Shown piece by piece: positions 27,575 to 36,157 of a DNA stretch of 64,000 nucleotides (positions are counted from its first letter, which is position 1; every line of letters starts with the position of its first letter). Position numbers and translations under genes: made by a program. Below the pieces are notes generated by a model. That model did no database searches and was not told where the DNA came from. It saw only the letters and a program-made list of their open reading frames with translations. The DNA comes from Alteromonas sp. RKMC-009 (GTDB lineage Bacteria; Pseudomonadota; Gammaproteobacteria; Enterobacterales; Alteromonadaceae): NCBI RefSeq assembly GCF_003584565.2, contig NZ_CP031010.1:4870804-4934803 (forward strand), written 5' to 3'.

Positions 27575-28159
27575 ATGCCCATAACGAAAAAGTTAAAACG
27601 TACGACGAAGAAAATGGTGGATTCCAGGCACATGCTGAAAGGCATTACCCTGGCGTCATTTCTGGAATCTACCATCGTACCTGTGCCCCTGGAAGCGATC
27701 CTTATACCGCTGATGCAGGCAAGAAGGGAAAAGCTCTGGAGCATTGCCCTGATGGCCACTCTGGGGTGTGTTATTGGTGCATTATTCGGTTATGCGCTGG
27801 GGTATTATCTTTTCGATCTAACCGGCGACTGGATCATTAACACCTTTTCTGACCCGGAACAGTTTAAGCAAGTTTCAGCTAAAATGGAGCAGCAGGGGTT
27901 CTGGTTTGTGCTGACGCTCGGAATTGCCCCCATTCCGTTTCAGATAGCCATGCTGGCAGCGGGTGCAACAAAATACTCCCTGCTGTTGTTCTTACTGGCC
28001 ACGGTCATCGCCAGGTCCATAAGGTATTTTGGTCTGGCACTGGCGGTATATGTTGCCGGAGACAAAGCTGAAGCGTTAATCAGGCGATACAAAACGAAAG
28101 CAATACTGGCACTGACTGTCGTCGTGCTGTTGATCTGGTATATCACTACATTGTTTTAA
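27575..28159 (+). CDS. VTT-domain (DedA-like) membrane protein
   Basis: Inner-membrane protein of 194 residues with the VTT/SNARE-associated fold shared by DedA and YqaA families, implicated in lipid transport. After a basic N-terminus (KKLKRTTKKM) it shows the re-entrant glutamate loop ASFLESTIVPVPLEAILIPLM (about 26-46), then GCVIGALFGYALGYYLFDLTGDW, the second re-entrant loop LGIAPIPFQIAMLAAGA, and a final helix. The conserved E and P residues match the family. It lies nine bases downstream of the amidohydrolase and is probably in the same transcript. Confidence 0.82.
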   Translation: MPITKKLKRTTKKMVDSRHMLKGITLASFLESTIVPVPLEAILIPLMQARREKLWSIALMATLGCVIGALFGYALGYYLFDLTGDWIINTFSDPEQFKQVSAKMEQQGFWFVLTLGIAPIPFQIAMLAAGATKYSLLLFLLATVIARSIRYFGLALAVYVAGDKAEALIRRYKTKAILALTVVVLLIWYITTLF

Positions 28160-28184
28160 CCGGGCAACAGCGCTAAATTTAATT

Positions 28185-28199
28185 TGATAATAATTCTCA
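28185..28199. promoter_or_regulatory. Fur box
   Basis: TGATAAT-A-ATTCTCA agrees with the 7-1-7 Fur consensus TGATAATnATTATCA at 13 of 14 fixed positions. It lies 30 bases before the start of a small gene and its AGGAGG ribosome binding site, in the expected promoter position. Iron-dependent repression by Fur is therefore likely for the two small genes that follow. Confidence 0.75.
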
Positions 28200-28229
28200 T
28201 TTGCATTACTTTTAATTCAGGAGGTGCAT

Positions 28230-28691
28230 ATGATGAAAACCCATTATCTTAGCCCGGAATACTGGAAGTGGCTGCAATCCCACCCGGAGCATGCCCGCAA
28301 CCATTTTACACAAACCAGTCAAACTGCGCTGGAAAAGGCAAAGTCCGGTGAAATGGAATCCGCCCGTCAGACAGCAGGGGAAGCTTATGAGATCGCGCAG
28401 GCGGTATTGCTTTCTTTGCAGGCACCGGAAACCTCCCCGGCCTCACAGAGAAAAGATTTGACCGCTTATGGTGCTGCTGCCATACAGTTTGCACGCAGCC
28501 ATGCTGCTACAGGGAACATTGAAGATGCTGCCACCTGTCTTGATGCGGCATCACAGCAAATCTATGCGCTGGCCCCGCTGTTTGCATTACACCCTGAGTT
28601 ACTGACGATGCTGCAACAAATTACGTTTTCACTGCAGAAAGGGCTGGCCTTCTACCAACGGCAAACATTATCTTCAAGGGTACTTCACTAG
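28230..28691 (+). CDS. Unknown helical protein, probably iron-regulated
   Basis: 153 residues with no family I recognise. It begins MMKTHYLSPEYWKWLQSHPE and appears wholly alpha-helical with alternating polar and small residues (ALEKAKSGEMESARQTAGEAYEIAQ style repeats), which resembles tetratricopeptide-like hairpins. It contains no cysteines until about residue 107 and no transmembrane segment, so it is likely cytoplasmic. Start chosen at the ATG five bases after a perfect AGGAGG; a second ATG follows directly. A strong Fur box 30 bases upstream suggests a role under iron limitation. Its stop codon overlaps the GTG of the next small gene. Confidence 0.75.
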   Translation: MMKTHYLSPEYWKWLQSHPEHARNHFTQTSQTALEKAKSGEMESARQTAGEAYEIAQAVLLSLQAPETSPASQRKDLTAYGAAAIQFARSHAATGNIEDAATCLDAASQQIYALAPLFALHPELLTMLQQITFSLQKGLAFYQRQTLSSRVLH

Positions 28692-28870
28692 TGACCTTAC
28701 CGGTGGACAGCCAGTCATCCACAACCATAACGCTGGAAGTGGATATCAGGCTTCTGAAGCATATGCTACGGCAGCGGATTCTGCACATCAGCGATCTCCG
28801 CTGCCAGTCTCATGATGACAAAGTGCGCTTACAGCGGCTATTACTTCAGGCCATCACGGAAAGCCATTAA
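28691..28870 (+). CDS. 59-residue small protein coupled to the Fur-box gene
   Basis: A short frame starting with GTG inside the stop codon of the preceding gene (TAGTG) and ending TAA. It encodes 59 residues with an amphipathic helical pattern: LEVDIRLLKHMLRQRILHIS, a single Cys within LRCQSHDDK, then VRLQRLLLQAITESH. Open throughout, it fills the gap before DUF1206 and shares codon style with its neighbour. There is no recognised family. The one-base overlap implies translation coupled to the upstream gene and shared iron control. It could be a binding partner of that protein; this is inference. Confidence 0.55.
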   Translation: MTLPVDSQSSTTITLEVDIRLLKHMLRQRILHISDLRCQSHDDKVRLQRLLLQAITESH

Positions 28871-28980
28871 TTTTAGCAACAGATAAATCGCTATCAGCAG
28901 TTATTTGCGTATTCAAATAATACAGGAAAAAGCTTGCGGGTTTTCCCCCTGCCAGCGTAACGAATACCGGATAAGATACT

Positions 28981-29784
28981 GTGATCGCTTCAACCACTAT
29001 CAGCTATATTGCCCGCGCCGGATATGGTGCAAAAACCGTTGTTTATATTCTTCTTGGTATTTTCGTTATAACCACAGCATTTACGTTTCTGCAGTCTGAA
29101 GAACCCACTCAGGACCATGTTTTCAGAACTCTCCTGGAGCAGCCTTATGGATGGTATCTGCTGGCCGGCGTAGTGTGCGGGCTCATTTGCTATATGTTAT
29201 GGCGTCTTATCCAGGCCTTTCTGAATACCGAGAACCTGGATATGTCAAAAGCCGGCGATGTGATCACCAGAGCTTTCTTTGCATTATCAGCGACGATTTA
29301 CGGAGTCGGGGCCTGGGGTGCAATCAGAGTACTGATTGGTACCGGTAATTCAGAGAAAGACAGCAGTAAACAGGTTTCACAGGAATTAATGCAGCAGGCG
29401 TGGGGAGGATGGCTGGTTGCTGCCATCGGTACCGGTATTCTGATATTTTCTTTCATCCAGCTAAAGCATGCCTGTAAAGCCGATTTCATGGAAAAATTTA
29501 ATACTCATCATATGCGGGACAGTGAGATTCATATCAGCCGTATTGCCGGCAGACTCGGCTATCTCGCGAGGGGAGTTGTTTACATCTTAGTAGGTGCTTT
29601 TTTTATTCAGGCGGCAATTGAACTGGATCCGTCAGAGGCCGGTGGACTTAAAGAAGCATTTAGCACTATTTTAAATCAGCGGTACGGGCAATATGGACTT
29701 GCCGCGACAGGTGCCGGTATAGCCATGTTTGGCATTTTCTGTGGCTTTGAAACAATTTACCGCACCACGCCGGGAAACCGGTAA
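28981..29784 (+). CDS. DUF1206 family membrane protein
   Basis: 267 residues with six predicted membrane helices arranged as three repeats of the DUF1206 unit; the repeat signature R-x-G-Y-x-A-x-x-x-V-Y-x-x-x-G is clear in YIARAGYGAKTVVYILLGIF (about 8-27) and again in GYLARGVVYILVGAFF (about 193-208). The function of the family is unknown. The start codon is GTG with a weak GGATAAG upstream. It follows the iron-box cassette by 110 bases and may be separate. Its 3' side originally carried a hairpin that is now split by an IS element. Confidence 0.85.
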   Translation: MIASTTISYIARAGYGAKTVVYILLGIFVITTAFTFLQSEEPTQDHVFRTLLEQPYGWYLLAGVVCGLICYMLWRLIQAFLNTENLDMSKAGDVITRAFFALSATIYGVGAWGAIRVLIGTGNSEKDSSKQVSQELMQQAWGGWLVAAIGTGILIFSFIQLKHACKADFMEKFNTHHMRDSEIHISRIAGRLGYLARGVVYILVGAFFIQAAIELDPSEAGGLKEAFSTILNQRYGQYGLAATGAGIAMFGIFCGFETIYRTTPGNR

Positions 29785-29785
29785 C

Positions 29786-29800
29786 AAAAAGCCGGCATAT
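29786..29800 (-). terminator. Left half of a terminator split by the IS element
   Basis: AAAGCCGG (29788-29795) plus loop bases CATAT is the distal arm of a hairpin whose other arm CCGGCTTT lies at 31228-31235, beyond the IS. Read without the IS and one TAT copy, the sequence gives an 8-bp perfect stem followed, on the minus strand, by five T residues. It would have ended the rph-pyrE-tusA transcript. Confidence 0.7.
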
Positions 29801-29824
29801 TGAAGTGACCCCCAATAGTTGGAC
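29801..29824 (+). repeat. Left terminal inverted repeat of the IS3 element
   Basis: Pairs with 31198-31221 at 21 of 24 positions, including the first 12. Confidence 0.85.
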
Positions 29825-29848
29825 ATTCCAATTACTGGGGGTCTTTTT
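29807..29848 (+). terminator. Hairpin plus T-run directly before IS orfA
   Basis: GACCCCCA...TGGGGGTC arms (29807 and 29843 outer ends) pair with a few mismatches over about 17 bases each side, followed by TTTTT and then the orfA ATG. The only possible ribosome binding site, GGGGG, is inside the 3' arm. Transcripts entering from outside would be terminated here or have the start site hidden, a protection device known from several IS elements. Confidence 0.65.
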
Positions 29849-30349
29849 ATGTCCAAACATCCTCGAGCCTTCAAGCTCAAAGTAGCTGAGTGTGCTTTAT
29901 CTGAAAGTTCTTCGGCGATAGGTGGCAGATTTAATGTCACAGAAAGGCAGGTCCGATATTGGACTGCTGTTTATCGAATTCATGGCGCTGAAAGCTTCAG
30001 GTCTACTCACAGGCCATATTCTCAAGCATTTAAAACAGATGTGTTGAAAACAATGGCAGCTAACAACTGGTCACTTAGTTACACCAGCGCCTTCTTCGAT
30101 TTATCGTCCCCTGGGATTCTTTTCCAATGGCAAAAGCTTTATGCTCACGATGGTATCTCCGGTCTAAAACCAAAGAAAAAAGGTAAACCTCGCGTGAAAA
30201 AAGAACCTTCTGCACCTAAACCATCAACTGAAATGACGGAGAAGGAACTCAGAGAAGAGTTGGACTATTTACGTGCGGAGAATGCTGTTCTAAAAAAGTT
30301 AGAAGCCTTGGCTCAAGCCAGAAAGAAAAAAGCAAAGACAAAACGATAG
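29849..30349 (+). CDS. IS3-family transposase OrfA
   Basis: Upstream frame of the IS3-family transposase, 166 residues. It carries two helix-turn-helix modules (about 1-55 with RFNVTERQVRYWTAVYR, and about 60-115) and ends with a leucine-zipper-like LRAENAVLKKLEALAQARKK segment typical of IS150-type OrfA. It is probably a DNA-binding regulator, and fused to OrfB by frameshifting it forms the active transposase. The slip site is likely the run of six A followed by G at 30326-30332, 18 bases before the orfA stop. Confidence 0.92.
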   Translation: MSKHPRAFKLKVAECALSESSSAIGGRFNVTERQVRYWTAVYRIHGAESFRSTHRPYSQAFKTDVLKTMAANNWSLSYTSAFFDLSSPGILFQWQKLYAHDGISGLKPKKKGKPRVKKEPSAPKPSTEMTEKELREELDYLRAENAVLKKLEALAQARKKKAKTKR

Positions 30350-31191
30350 TTGTCGAAGAGCTCAAGGCTAGTTACAGCTTACAAAATCTATTAAAAATCA
30401 CAGGACTCCCGAAAAGCGTTTATTACTATCATCGTAATACGCTAGAACGGTCGTGTCCCGATATTGGCTTAAGCGAAAAAATACGTACTATCTTTCATAA
30501 ACATAGAGGGCGGTACGGCTATCGCAGAGTTACTTCTGCGCTGAGAACAGTAGGCTTGATAGTTAATCACAAGCGCGTACAACGCCTGATGAATGAGCTG
30601 GGGTTAAAATCCAAGGTAAGACCTAAACGTTACAAGTCCTATAAAGGTGAAGTCGGCAGAATCGCAGGCAATGAACTTAATCGAGAATTTACGGCAGTGA
30701 AGCCAAATCAAAAATGGGTGACCGATGTGACTGAGTTTAAAGTCAAAGACCAGAAAGTCTATCTGTCACCGATAATTGACCTGTTTAACCAAGAGGTTGT
30801 CAGCTATGAAGTACGCACATCGGTTGCACTGCCACTAGTCACAGACATGCTCAAAACCGCGACGAGTAAGCTACAGCGACATGAGAAGCCGCTTATTCAC
30901 TCGGATCAGGGCTGGCAATACCAACATAAAGAGTACCAAAATCACATCAAAGCAAACGGGCTAGTTCAAAGCATGTCCAGGAAAGGAAATTGTTTAGACA
31001 ATGCCGTCGCAGAGAACTTCTTCGGCATATTAAAAACGGAAATGTATCACAACGAGAAGTTCAACGATGCCGACGAACTGATTGAAAGCATCAAAGAATA
31101 TATCGACTATTACAACAACGAGCGTATTAAGCTGAAACTAAAAGGCCTGAGTCCGATACAATATCGAAATCAGGCCTTGGCAGCCGCTTAG
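30331..31191 (+). CDS. IS3-family transposase OrfB (DDE catalytic part, -1 frame)
   Basis: The catalytic part of the transposase lies in the -1 frame relative to OrfA and stays open from the A6G slip site to 31191 (about 286 residues). It has an HTH_21 region (HRGRYGYRRVTSALR), then the rve integrase core: first Asp in WVTDVTEF, second Asp in IHSDQGWQY, and Glu in NCLDNAVAENFFGILKTE, i.e. an intact DDE triad. The coordinate start marks the slip site, not an initiation codon; separate initiation at an internal TTG (30556) would lose the N-terminal part. Intact length suggests a functional element. Confidence 0.9.
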   Translation, partial: SKDKTIVVEELKASYSLQNLLKITGLPKSVYYYHRNTLERSCPDIGLSEKIRTIFHKHRGRYGYRRVTSALRTVGLIVNHKRVQRLMNELGLKSKVRPKRYKSYKGEVGRIAGNELNREFTAVKPNQKWVTDVTEFKVKDQKVYLSPIIDLFNQEVVSYEVRTSVALPLVTDMLKTATSKLQRHEKPLIHSDQGWQYQHKEYQNHIKANGLVQSMSRKGNCLDNAVAENFFGILKTEMYHNEKFNDADELIESIKEYIDYYNNERIKLKLKGLSPIQYRNQALAAA

Positions 31192-31197
31192 AAATGA

Positions 31198-31221
31198 GTC
31201 CAACTTTATGGGGTCACTTCA
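31198..31221 (-). repeat. Right terminal inverted repeat of the IS3 element
   Basis: Complement of the left repeat, ending GGGGTCACTTCA at the element boundary. The TAT target copy follows. Confidence 0.85.
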
Positions 31222-31240
31222 TATTCACCGGCTTTAAAAA
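31222..31240 (-). terminator. Right half of the split tusA-operon terminator
   Basis: Contains the TAT target copy and the CCGGCTTT arm (31228-31235), 20 to 30 bases after the tusA stop on the minus strand. Its partner arm is now 1.4 kb away, so this hairpin can no longer form in the usual way. Confidence 0.65.
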
Positions 31241-31260
31241 CAGTTTGTATGAGACGACGG

Positions 31261-31515
31261 CTACAGCCCTTTCTTAATCAGAAACTGATAGGGCAATGCA
31301 TCAGTCTGGCTTGCCACCAGCGTGTGTTGCATAAACCGGCAAAACCCCGGGATATCCCGCTCTGTTGCCGGATCATCGGCGGTGATCAGAACCGTTTCAC
31401 CTTCTTCCATTTTCCGCACTTTCAGACGCACCATCATCACAGGTTCCGGGCAACGGAGGCCCAGTGTGTCCAGTTCGTGATCCGGGCTGGCGAAGAGGGG
31501 ATTATCCGATCCCAT
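31261..31515 (-). CDS. TusA-like sulfur carrier protein
   Basis: 84-residue protein of the TusA/SirA family (small sulfurtransferases that carry persulfide sulfur, in E. coli for tRNA thiouridine). The family signature is complete: [22 protein letters not shown] (about 15-36) with the catalytic Cys in the CPxP motif, then the [21 protein letters not shown] segment. Start taken at MGSDNP, preceded by GTGAG; a longer frame would add 23 residues from the pyrE end. It overlaps pyrE by 14 bases, so it is the last gene of an rph-pyrE-tusA operon. It may be TusA itself or a paralogue. Confidence 0.88.
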   Translation of the reverse strand: MGSDNPLFASPDHELDTLGLRCPEPVMMVRLKVRKMEEGETVLITADDPATERDIPGFCRFMQHTLVASQTDALPYQFLIKKGL

Positions 31516-32146
31516 ATGACTCACGGTACTGACGGATTGACGCCATGTGCTCTGCGTGGGCACCGGTTTCTTCCAGATAAGCAATTACGTCATTCAGAGA
31601 CACGATGGAAACAACCTGTGTACCAAAATCACGTTCCACTTCCTGAATAGCAGACAGCTCGCCTTTACCCCGTTCCTGACGATCCAGCGCAATCAGTACA
31701 CCGGCCAGAGAGGCACCGTTCTGAGCAATAAGCTCCATTGACTCACGGATAGCTGTTCCGGCCGTGATCACATCGTCCACCAGCATAATGCGGCCTTCCA
31801 GCGGGCTGCCAACAAGATTACCACCTTCACCGTGATCTTTCGCTTCCTTACGGTTAAAACAATAAGGCACATCCATATCATGATGATCAGCTAATGCTAC
31901 TGCCGTGGTTGTGGCAATAGGGATCCCTTTGTAAGCAGGGCCAAACAGTACATCGAAGGCTATGCCGGAATCCGCCAGTGCTGCCGCGTAGTAACGACCC
32001 AATTTGGCCAGATCGCCACCTTTGTTAAACAACCCGGCATTAAAGAAGTAAGGACTTGTACGGCCTGACTTCAGGGTAAACTCGCCAAATTTCAGCACGC
32101 CACGGGCGATGGCAAACTCAATAAATTCTCTTTTAAACGCTTTCAT
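31502..32146 (-). CDS. pyrE: Orotate phosphoribosyltransferase
   Basis: Fifth step of pyrimidine synthesis: orotate plus PRPP gives orotidine 5'-phosphate. 214 residues, same as E. coli (213). The N-terminus [26 protein letters not shown] and the PRPP-binding loop [16 protein letters not shown] (about 119-134) are clear, as is the flexible-loop [13 protein letters not shown] (about 97-109). The gene lies nine bases after rph, as in enterobacteria, and overlaps tusA downstream. Confidence 0.97.
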   Translation of the reverse strand: MKAFKREFIEFAIARGVLKFGEFTLKSGRTSPYFFNAGLFNKGGDLAKLGRYYAAALADSGIAFDVLFGPAYKGIPIATTTAVALADHHDMDVPYCFNRKEAKDHGEGGNLVGSPLEGRIMLVDDVITAGTAIRESMELIAQNGASLAGVLIALDRQERGKGELSAIQEVERDFGTQVVSIVSLNDVIAYLEETGAHAEHMASIRQYRESYGIG

Positions 32147-32155
32147 CTGCTCTCC

Positions 32156-32869
32156 TTACGCAAGAGACGCTTTCTGAACATCAAACAGTTCACGCAGGCC
32201 ATGCTTAGCGATATCCAGCATTTCGTGCATTTCATCAAAGGAGAACGGTTCGCCCTCCGCGGTACCCTGGATCTCAATCAGCTTACCGGTTTCGGTCATT
32301 ACTACGTTCATGTCGGTTTCGGCTGCTGAATCTTCGGTATACTCCAGGTCAGCAATCGGCGTACCTTCGTAAATACCCACAGACAATGCTGCTACCATGA
32401 ATTTCAGCGGGTTAGTTTTGATAATGCCTTTAGCACGCATGAAGGTAAGGGCATCTACCAGTGCAACACAGGCACCGGTAATAGAGGCGGTACGTGTTCC
32501 GCCGTCAGCCTGAATAACGTCACAATCCAGCGTTATTGTATTTTCGCCAAGCAGTTTCAGATCAAGTGCCGCACGCAAAGAGCGGGCAATCAGGCGCTGA
32601 ATTTCAAGGGTACGGCCGCCTTGTTTACCCCGTGCTGCTTCACGCTGGCTGCGGGTATGCGTTGCCCGTGGCAGCATGCTGTATTCAGCCGTTACCCAGC
32701 CCTTCCCCTGACCTTTCATAAAACGCGGTACACCTTCTTCCACCGTCGCAGTGCAAAGTACCTTGGTATTACCGAATTCGACTAAAACCGAACCTTCAGC
32801 ATGACAAGTGTAATTGCGGGTAATCGTAACGGGACGGATCTGACTGGCGGTTCTGCCGCTTGGACGCAT
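32156..32869 (-). CDS. rph: Ribonuclease PH
   Basis: Phosphorolytic 3'-to-5' exoribonuclease that trims tRNA 3' ends, acting as a hexamer. 237 residues (E. coli 238). N-terminal [14 protein letters not shown] is the typical start; it is preceded by AGGAGA, so I reject the eight-residue longer frame. Other marks are [30 protein letters not shown] (about 75-104; phosphate-binding Arg) and [19 protein letters not shown]. It leads the rph-pyrE-tusA operon. Confidence 0.96.
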   Translation of the reverse strand: MRPSGRTASQIRPVTITRNYTCHAEGSVLVEFGNTKVLCTATVEEGVPRFMKGQGKGWVTAEYSMLPRATHTRSQREAARGKQGGRTLEIQRLIARSLRAALDLKLLGENTITLDCDVIQADGGTRTASITGACVALVDALTFMRAKGIIKTNPLKFMVAALSVGIYEGTPIADLEYTEDSAAETDMNVVMTETGKLIEIQGTAEGEPFSFDEMHEMLDIAKHGLRELFDVQKASLA

Positions 32870-32971
32870 AGGAGTCTCCTGAGAAAAGGTCATAAATCTG
32901 TATTTTTTAACAGGCGCAAGTATAGCGTAAATACACCGGCAAATTGAATCCGGCGGGAAGGGAATTAAGGC

Positions 32972-33005
32972 GTAAAAAAGTAAAACGCCGCATAAATGCG
33001 GCGTT
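32972..33005 (-). terminator. Terminator of the secreted S9 peptidase gene
   Basis: AACGCCGCA / TGCGGCGTT stem of nine perfect pairs with a four-base loop (32984-33005), followed on the minus strand by a T-rich TTACTTTTTTA. It starts six bases after the peptidase stop codon. Confidence 0.85.
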
Positions 33006-33011
33006 ATCAGA

Positions 33012-34985
33012 TTATTTTAATGTTTCAGACAGGAAATTCACGACCTTCTGATAGTACTCGCCGCGGTTGGTTTCATCATAGAAACCATGTGTTTCCGAGT
33101 CTTTCACGAACCACTCATAGGATTTGCCTGCTTTGTCCAGGGCACTTTTCAGACGTTCTGCGTGCTCAAGAGGAACCCTGCGGTCACGGGCACCATGGGC
33201 AATAAGAACCGGACCGGACAGTTTGCTCACGTGGGTCACAGGGGAAAATGCGGTTAACTGAGCGGGGTCAGTACCCAGCACTTTTTCCAGATACGCATCA
33301 CCGGTGAGGAATTCAGTAATGTCACCTTTTTCCAGTGCCAGGTTCAGATCATAGACGCCGGCATTAGCAACGGCACACTTAAACAGGTCAGGTGCAAGCT
33401 CTGCAGACATGACCGCAGAGTAGCCACCAAAACTGCCGCCCATGATGCACACTTTGTCTTTATCGATATGTCCCTGAGAAATGATGTAGCGTGTACCGTC
33501 GATAATATCCTGCTGAATATCGTCACCCCAGTGCTTGTAGCCGGCAGCCTGATAATCGCCGCCATAGCCACCGGAACCACGGTAGTTCACCTGAAGAACA
33601 GCATAACCTTCGTTCGCCAGTAACTGAACTTCACGGTCAAACCACCACAAATCACGCACATAGTGCGGACCGCCATGAACAAGAGTTACCAGAGGAACTT
33701 TCTGTCCCTGTTTCATCGTAACAGGGTAGGTAACGAAACCGTGAATTTTCATTCCGTCTGACGCTTCAAAACTCACCGGTTTGGTTTCAGAGAAGTCGTT
33801 TACGGAAATGTGTTCGAGGTTAGCGAACAGCTGGCTCAGGCTATTGGCAGATTTGTTGTAAAGATAATACGTACCGGCATCAATATCGCTGGTGGCATAG
33901 ATGAGCCACAAATTGCCGTCTGCTGAACGGCTGACCATATTCACGTTGTAACCCGGCAGGGCACCCAACAAATCTTTAAAGATTTTTGCCTCTTCACCGG
34001 CACTGTCGAAAACCATGTACGCCGGCATACCGTCATCCACGCGGATAGCATAGGCAGAGGACTTGTCGGTTGTCAGATTTACCTGAGACAAAGACACTAC
34101 ATCATCGGTGTATATTTCTTTTCGCTCACCGGTTTTGAGGTTCATCCGGAAAAGGCCGACTTTGTCCTGTTCAAAATTATCCAGGTAAATCACTTCCGTG
34201 GCATCTTCGTTCAGGGATACCGGATGGAAAGCCTGCCCGAATTGCTCACTGATTTCTTCCCAGTCATCGCCTTTACGACGGAAAATAAGCGTATCGTCAT
34301 TCTTATTTGTGCCGGTTGCCATGATCAGGTTACCACTGTCATCAGTAAAAATGTCAGATTGCGGCGCGGGCGCATAAGCCTTGGCGGGGTACAATTTGCC
34401 GCTGTAAACGTTCAGACGGTGAATTGATGCGATACTGTCGTAGCTTGCAGAAAGACGCTGGACGAAACCAATCCGGTCTACGTTCATCGGCTCTGATGCA
34501 ATCAGGATCTCATTGTCGTTATCCGGCATCGTACTGATCACGCGGGCCCAGCCATCTACGCTTTTCTTTCTTTTAATCCGGGTATTCTGACGCTCTTCGA
34601 CGTTGAATCCATAGATAATCTCGCCGTTAGTACCGTCGTAATTAATAGCGTAAAGTTCGCCCCAGAACTGAGGTTCAGATTGCCATGGCTCTTTACGCCA
34701 GATTTCCATTACCAGGCGATCATTATTCGCCCAGTAAAAGGTACCGACTTCATTTCCCCCGCGCATGGCCATTCCGCCAACCGTTGAGAAATCTTTCATG
34801 TCCAGCACGGCAAGGTTTCTGATGCCATCCTGCACAACCACGATGGCCAGACGATCTCCGTCCGGTGATATTTTGGCATCTGCGTAAATAGCATTTTTAG
34901 CTATGTCCTGCGGTGAAAAAGCCGCAAAAGCAGAAAAAGAAAGGAACAAAAATGCGACCAGCGCACCTAATTTCTTATACGACAT
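33012..34985 (-). CDS. Secreted S9-family prolyl-oligopeptidase-like peptidase
   Basis: Second S9 serine peptidase of the window, here with a signal peptide ([20 protein letters not shown], cleavage near FAA), so periplasmic or secreted. A beta-propeller region (about 25-390; [13 protein letters not shown]) precedes the alpha/beta hydrolase domain: LVHGGPH, nucleophile elbow GGSFGGYSA (about 485-495), acid loop HGARDRRVP and catalytic His in [10 protein letters not shown]. 657 residues. Start picked at the ATG preceded by AGGGAT; one three codons earlier has no proper spacing. It sits between rph and yicC, which are neighbours in E. coli. Confidence 0.9.
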   Translation of the reverse strand: MSYKKLGALVAFLFLSFSAFAAFSPQDIAKNAIYADAKISPDGDRLAIVVVQDGIRNLAVLDMKDFSTVGGMAMRGGNEVGTFYWANNDRLVMEIWRKEPWQSEPQFWGELYAINYDGTNGEIIYGFNVEERQNTRIKRKKSVDGWARVISTMPDNDNEILIASEPMNVDRIGFVQRLSASYDSIASIHRLNVYSGKLYPAKAYAPAPQSDIFTDDSGNLIMATGTNKNDDTLIFRRKGDDWEEISEQFGQAFHPVSLNEDATEVIYLDNFEQDKVGLFRMNLKTGERKEIYTDDVVSLSQVNLTTDKSSAYAIRVDDGMPAYMVFDSAGEEAKIFKDLLGALPGYNVNMVSRSADGNLWLIYATSDIDAGTYYLYNKSANSLSQLFANLEHISVNDFSETKPVSFEASDGMKIHGFVTYPVTMKQGQKVPLVTLVHGGPHYVRDLWWFDREVQLLANEGYAVLQVNYRGSGGYGGDYQAAGYKHWGDDIQQDIIDGTRYIISQGHIDKDKVCIMGGSFGGYSAVMSAELAPDLFKCAVANAGVYDLNLALEKGDITEFLTGDAYLEKVLGTDPAQLTAFSPVTHVSKLSGPVLIAHGARDRRVPLEHAERLKSALDKAGKSYEWFVKDSETHGFYDETNRGEYYQKVVNFLSETLK

Positions 34986-35227
34986 GTGGGTCATCCCTGA
35001 GTAAACATACTTCTGATAATGAGGCATTATCTCTTAAATCAGAATCCATTAAATGTAACAAATTTATCCGTTAACAGAATAGCCAGCAACACAGGTACAG
35101 GCAAGCAGGGACGATCAAAACCTGTCTGAACCTTGTACTAAAGTATGAACACAGTGAACATTACCACTGACAACCCGGTGATTCCTGCGTAGACTTACGC
35201 ATAAATCCATACGGAGATTGAAAATTT

Positions 35228-36091
35228 ATGATTTACAGCATGACCGCGTTTGCCCGCAGTGAAGTGAAAAAAGACTGGGGAACAGCCGTGTGGGAAGTCC
35301 GCTCGGTGAACCAGCGTTTTCTGGAAACTTACTTCCGTTTGCCTGAACAGTTCCGTGCACTGGAACCGGTGCTCCGTGAGCGCTTTCGCAAGCGTTTGCA
35401 GCGGGGAAAGGTAGAGTGCGCGCTGCGTTTCAGTGCTAACGATGCCGCTGTAACCAAACTCACGCTTAACGAGGCACTTGCGAAAGAAGTCATGCATGCT
35501 GCTGACTGGGTGCAGTCACACGGTCAGTCCACCGGAGTTAACCCCCTTGATATCCTGCGCTGGCCCGGCGTAATTGCAGCCGAAGAAGCCGATATGGATG
35601 CCATTCAGGCGGATATTCTGGCGGCATTTGACGATACCCTGACTCAGTTCATCGAAGCCCGTGCCACCGAAGGTGATGCACTTAAAGCACTCATTGAACA
35701 GCGCCTGGATGGTATTGAAAAGGAAGCCGCAGCAGTTGCTGAAAAAATGCCGGCTATTGTTGAGTGGCAGCGTGAAAAAATTCAGTCCCGTTTTGAAGAA
35801 GCCAAGGTAGAGCTTGATCCCACCCGCTTCGAGCAGGAAATGGTCATGCTGGCGCAAAAAATTGATGTGGCAGAAGAACTCGACCGTCTGAATGCCCACG
35901 TCAAAGAAACCCGTAATATCCTGAAAAAGGGTGGTGCCTGCGGCCGTCGTCTGGATTTCATGATGCAGGAATTCAACCGTGAGTCGAATACACTGGGCTC
36001 CAAGTCAATAAACTCAGAAATCACACAATCAGCTGTTGAGCTGAAAGTGCTGATTGAGCAGATGCGCGAGCAGATCCAGAATATTGAGTAA
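35228..36091 (+). CDS. yicC: YicC family endoribonuclease
   Basis: YicC-family protein, 287 residues (E. coli 287). E. coli YicC has been described as an endoribonuclease affecting small-RNA stability. The family N-terminus MIYSMTAFARSE and C-terminal block GGACGRRLDFMMQEFNRESNTLGSKS (split by me for length) with its conserved NxExNTxGSK pattern are complete. The central part is a long helical segment. It is alone on its strand and followed by a terminator. Confidence 0.95.
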   Translation: MIYSMTAFARSEVKKDWGTAVWEVRSVNQRFLETYFRLPEQFRALEPVLRERFRKRLQRGKVECALRFSANDAAVTKLTLNEALAKEVMHAADWVQSHGQSTGVNPLDILRWPGVIAAEEADMDAIQADILAAFDDTLTQFIEARATEGDALKALIEQRLDGIEKEAAAVAEKMPAIVEWQREKIQSRFEEAKVELDPTRFEQEMVMLAQKIDVAEELDRLNAHVKETRNILKKGGACGRRLDFMMQEFNRESNTLGSKSINSEITQSAVELKVLIEQMREQIQNIE

Positions 36092-36121
36092 ATCTTTTCT
36101 GTTCACATAAGCATTTTTAAG

Positions 36122-36157
36122 AAGCCCTGTACTTGTTTTCAACACAGGGCTTTTTTA
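36122..36157 (+). terminator. Terminator of yicC
   Basis: AAGCCCTGT / ACAGGGCTT perfect 9-bp stem with a 13-base loop followed by a T-run. It lies between convergent yicC and dcm, and its T-run touches the dcm stop codon. Confidence 0.88.

Larger units (their letters stand above)
29801..31221 (+). mobile_element. IS3-family insertion sequence (IS150-like), 1421 bp
   Basis: Bounded by terminal inverted repeats of about 24 bp, 29801-29824 and 31198-31221, starting TGAAGTGACCCC and ending with its complement, with three mismatches. The tips are TG...CA as in the IS3 family. A three-base direct repeat TAT flanks the element (29798-29800 and 31222-31224), the usual target duplication. It encodes orfA and orfB in a -1 frameshift arrangement with a complete DDE motif, so it looks intact and potentially active. 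Sequence is more AT-rich than its surroundings. Confidence 0.93.

Noticed and set aside
29797..31225. Five-base ATATT target duplication for the IS element
   Set aside because: Possible only if the element is trimmed by one base at each end; TG...CA tips with a three-base TAT repeat fit the IS3 family better.
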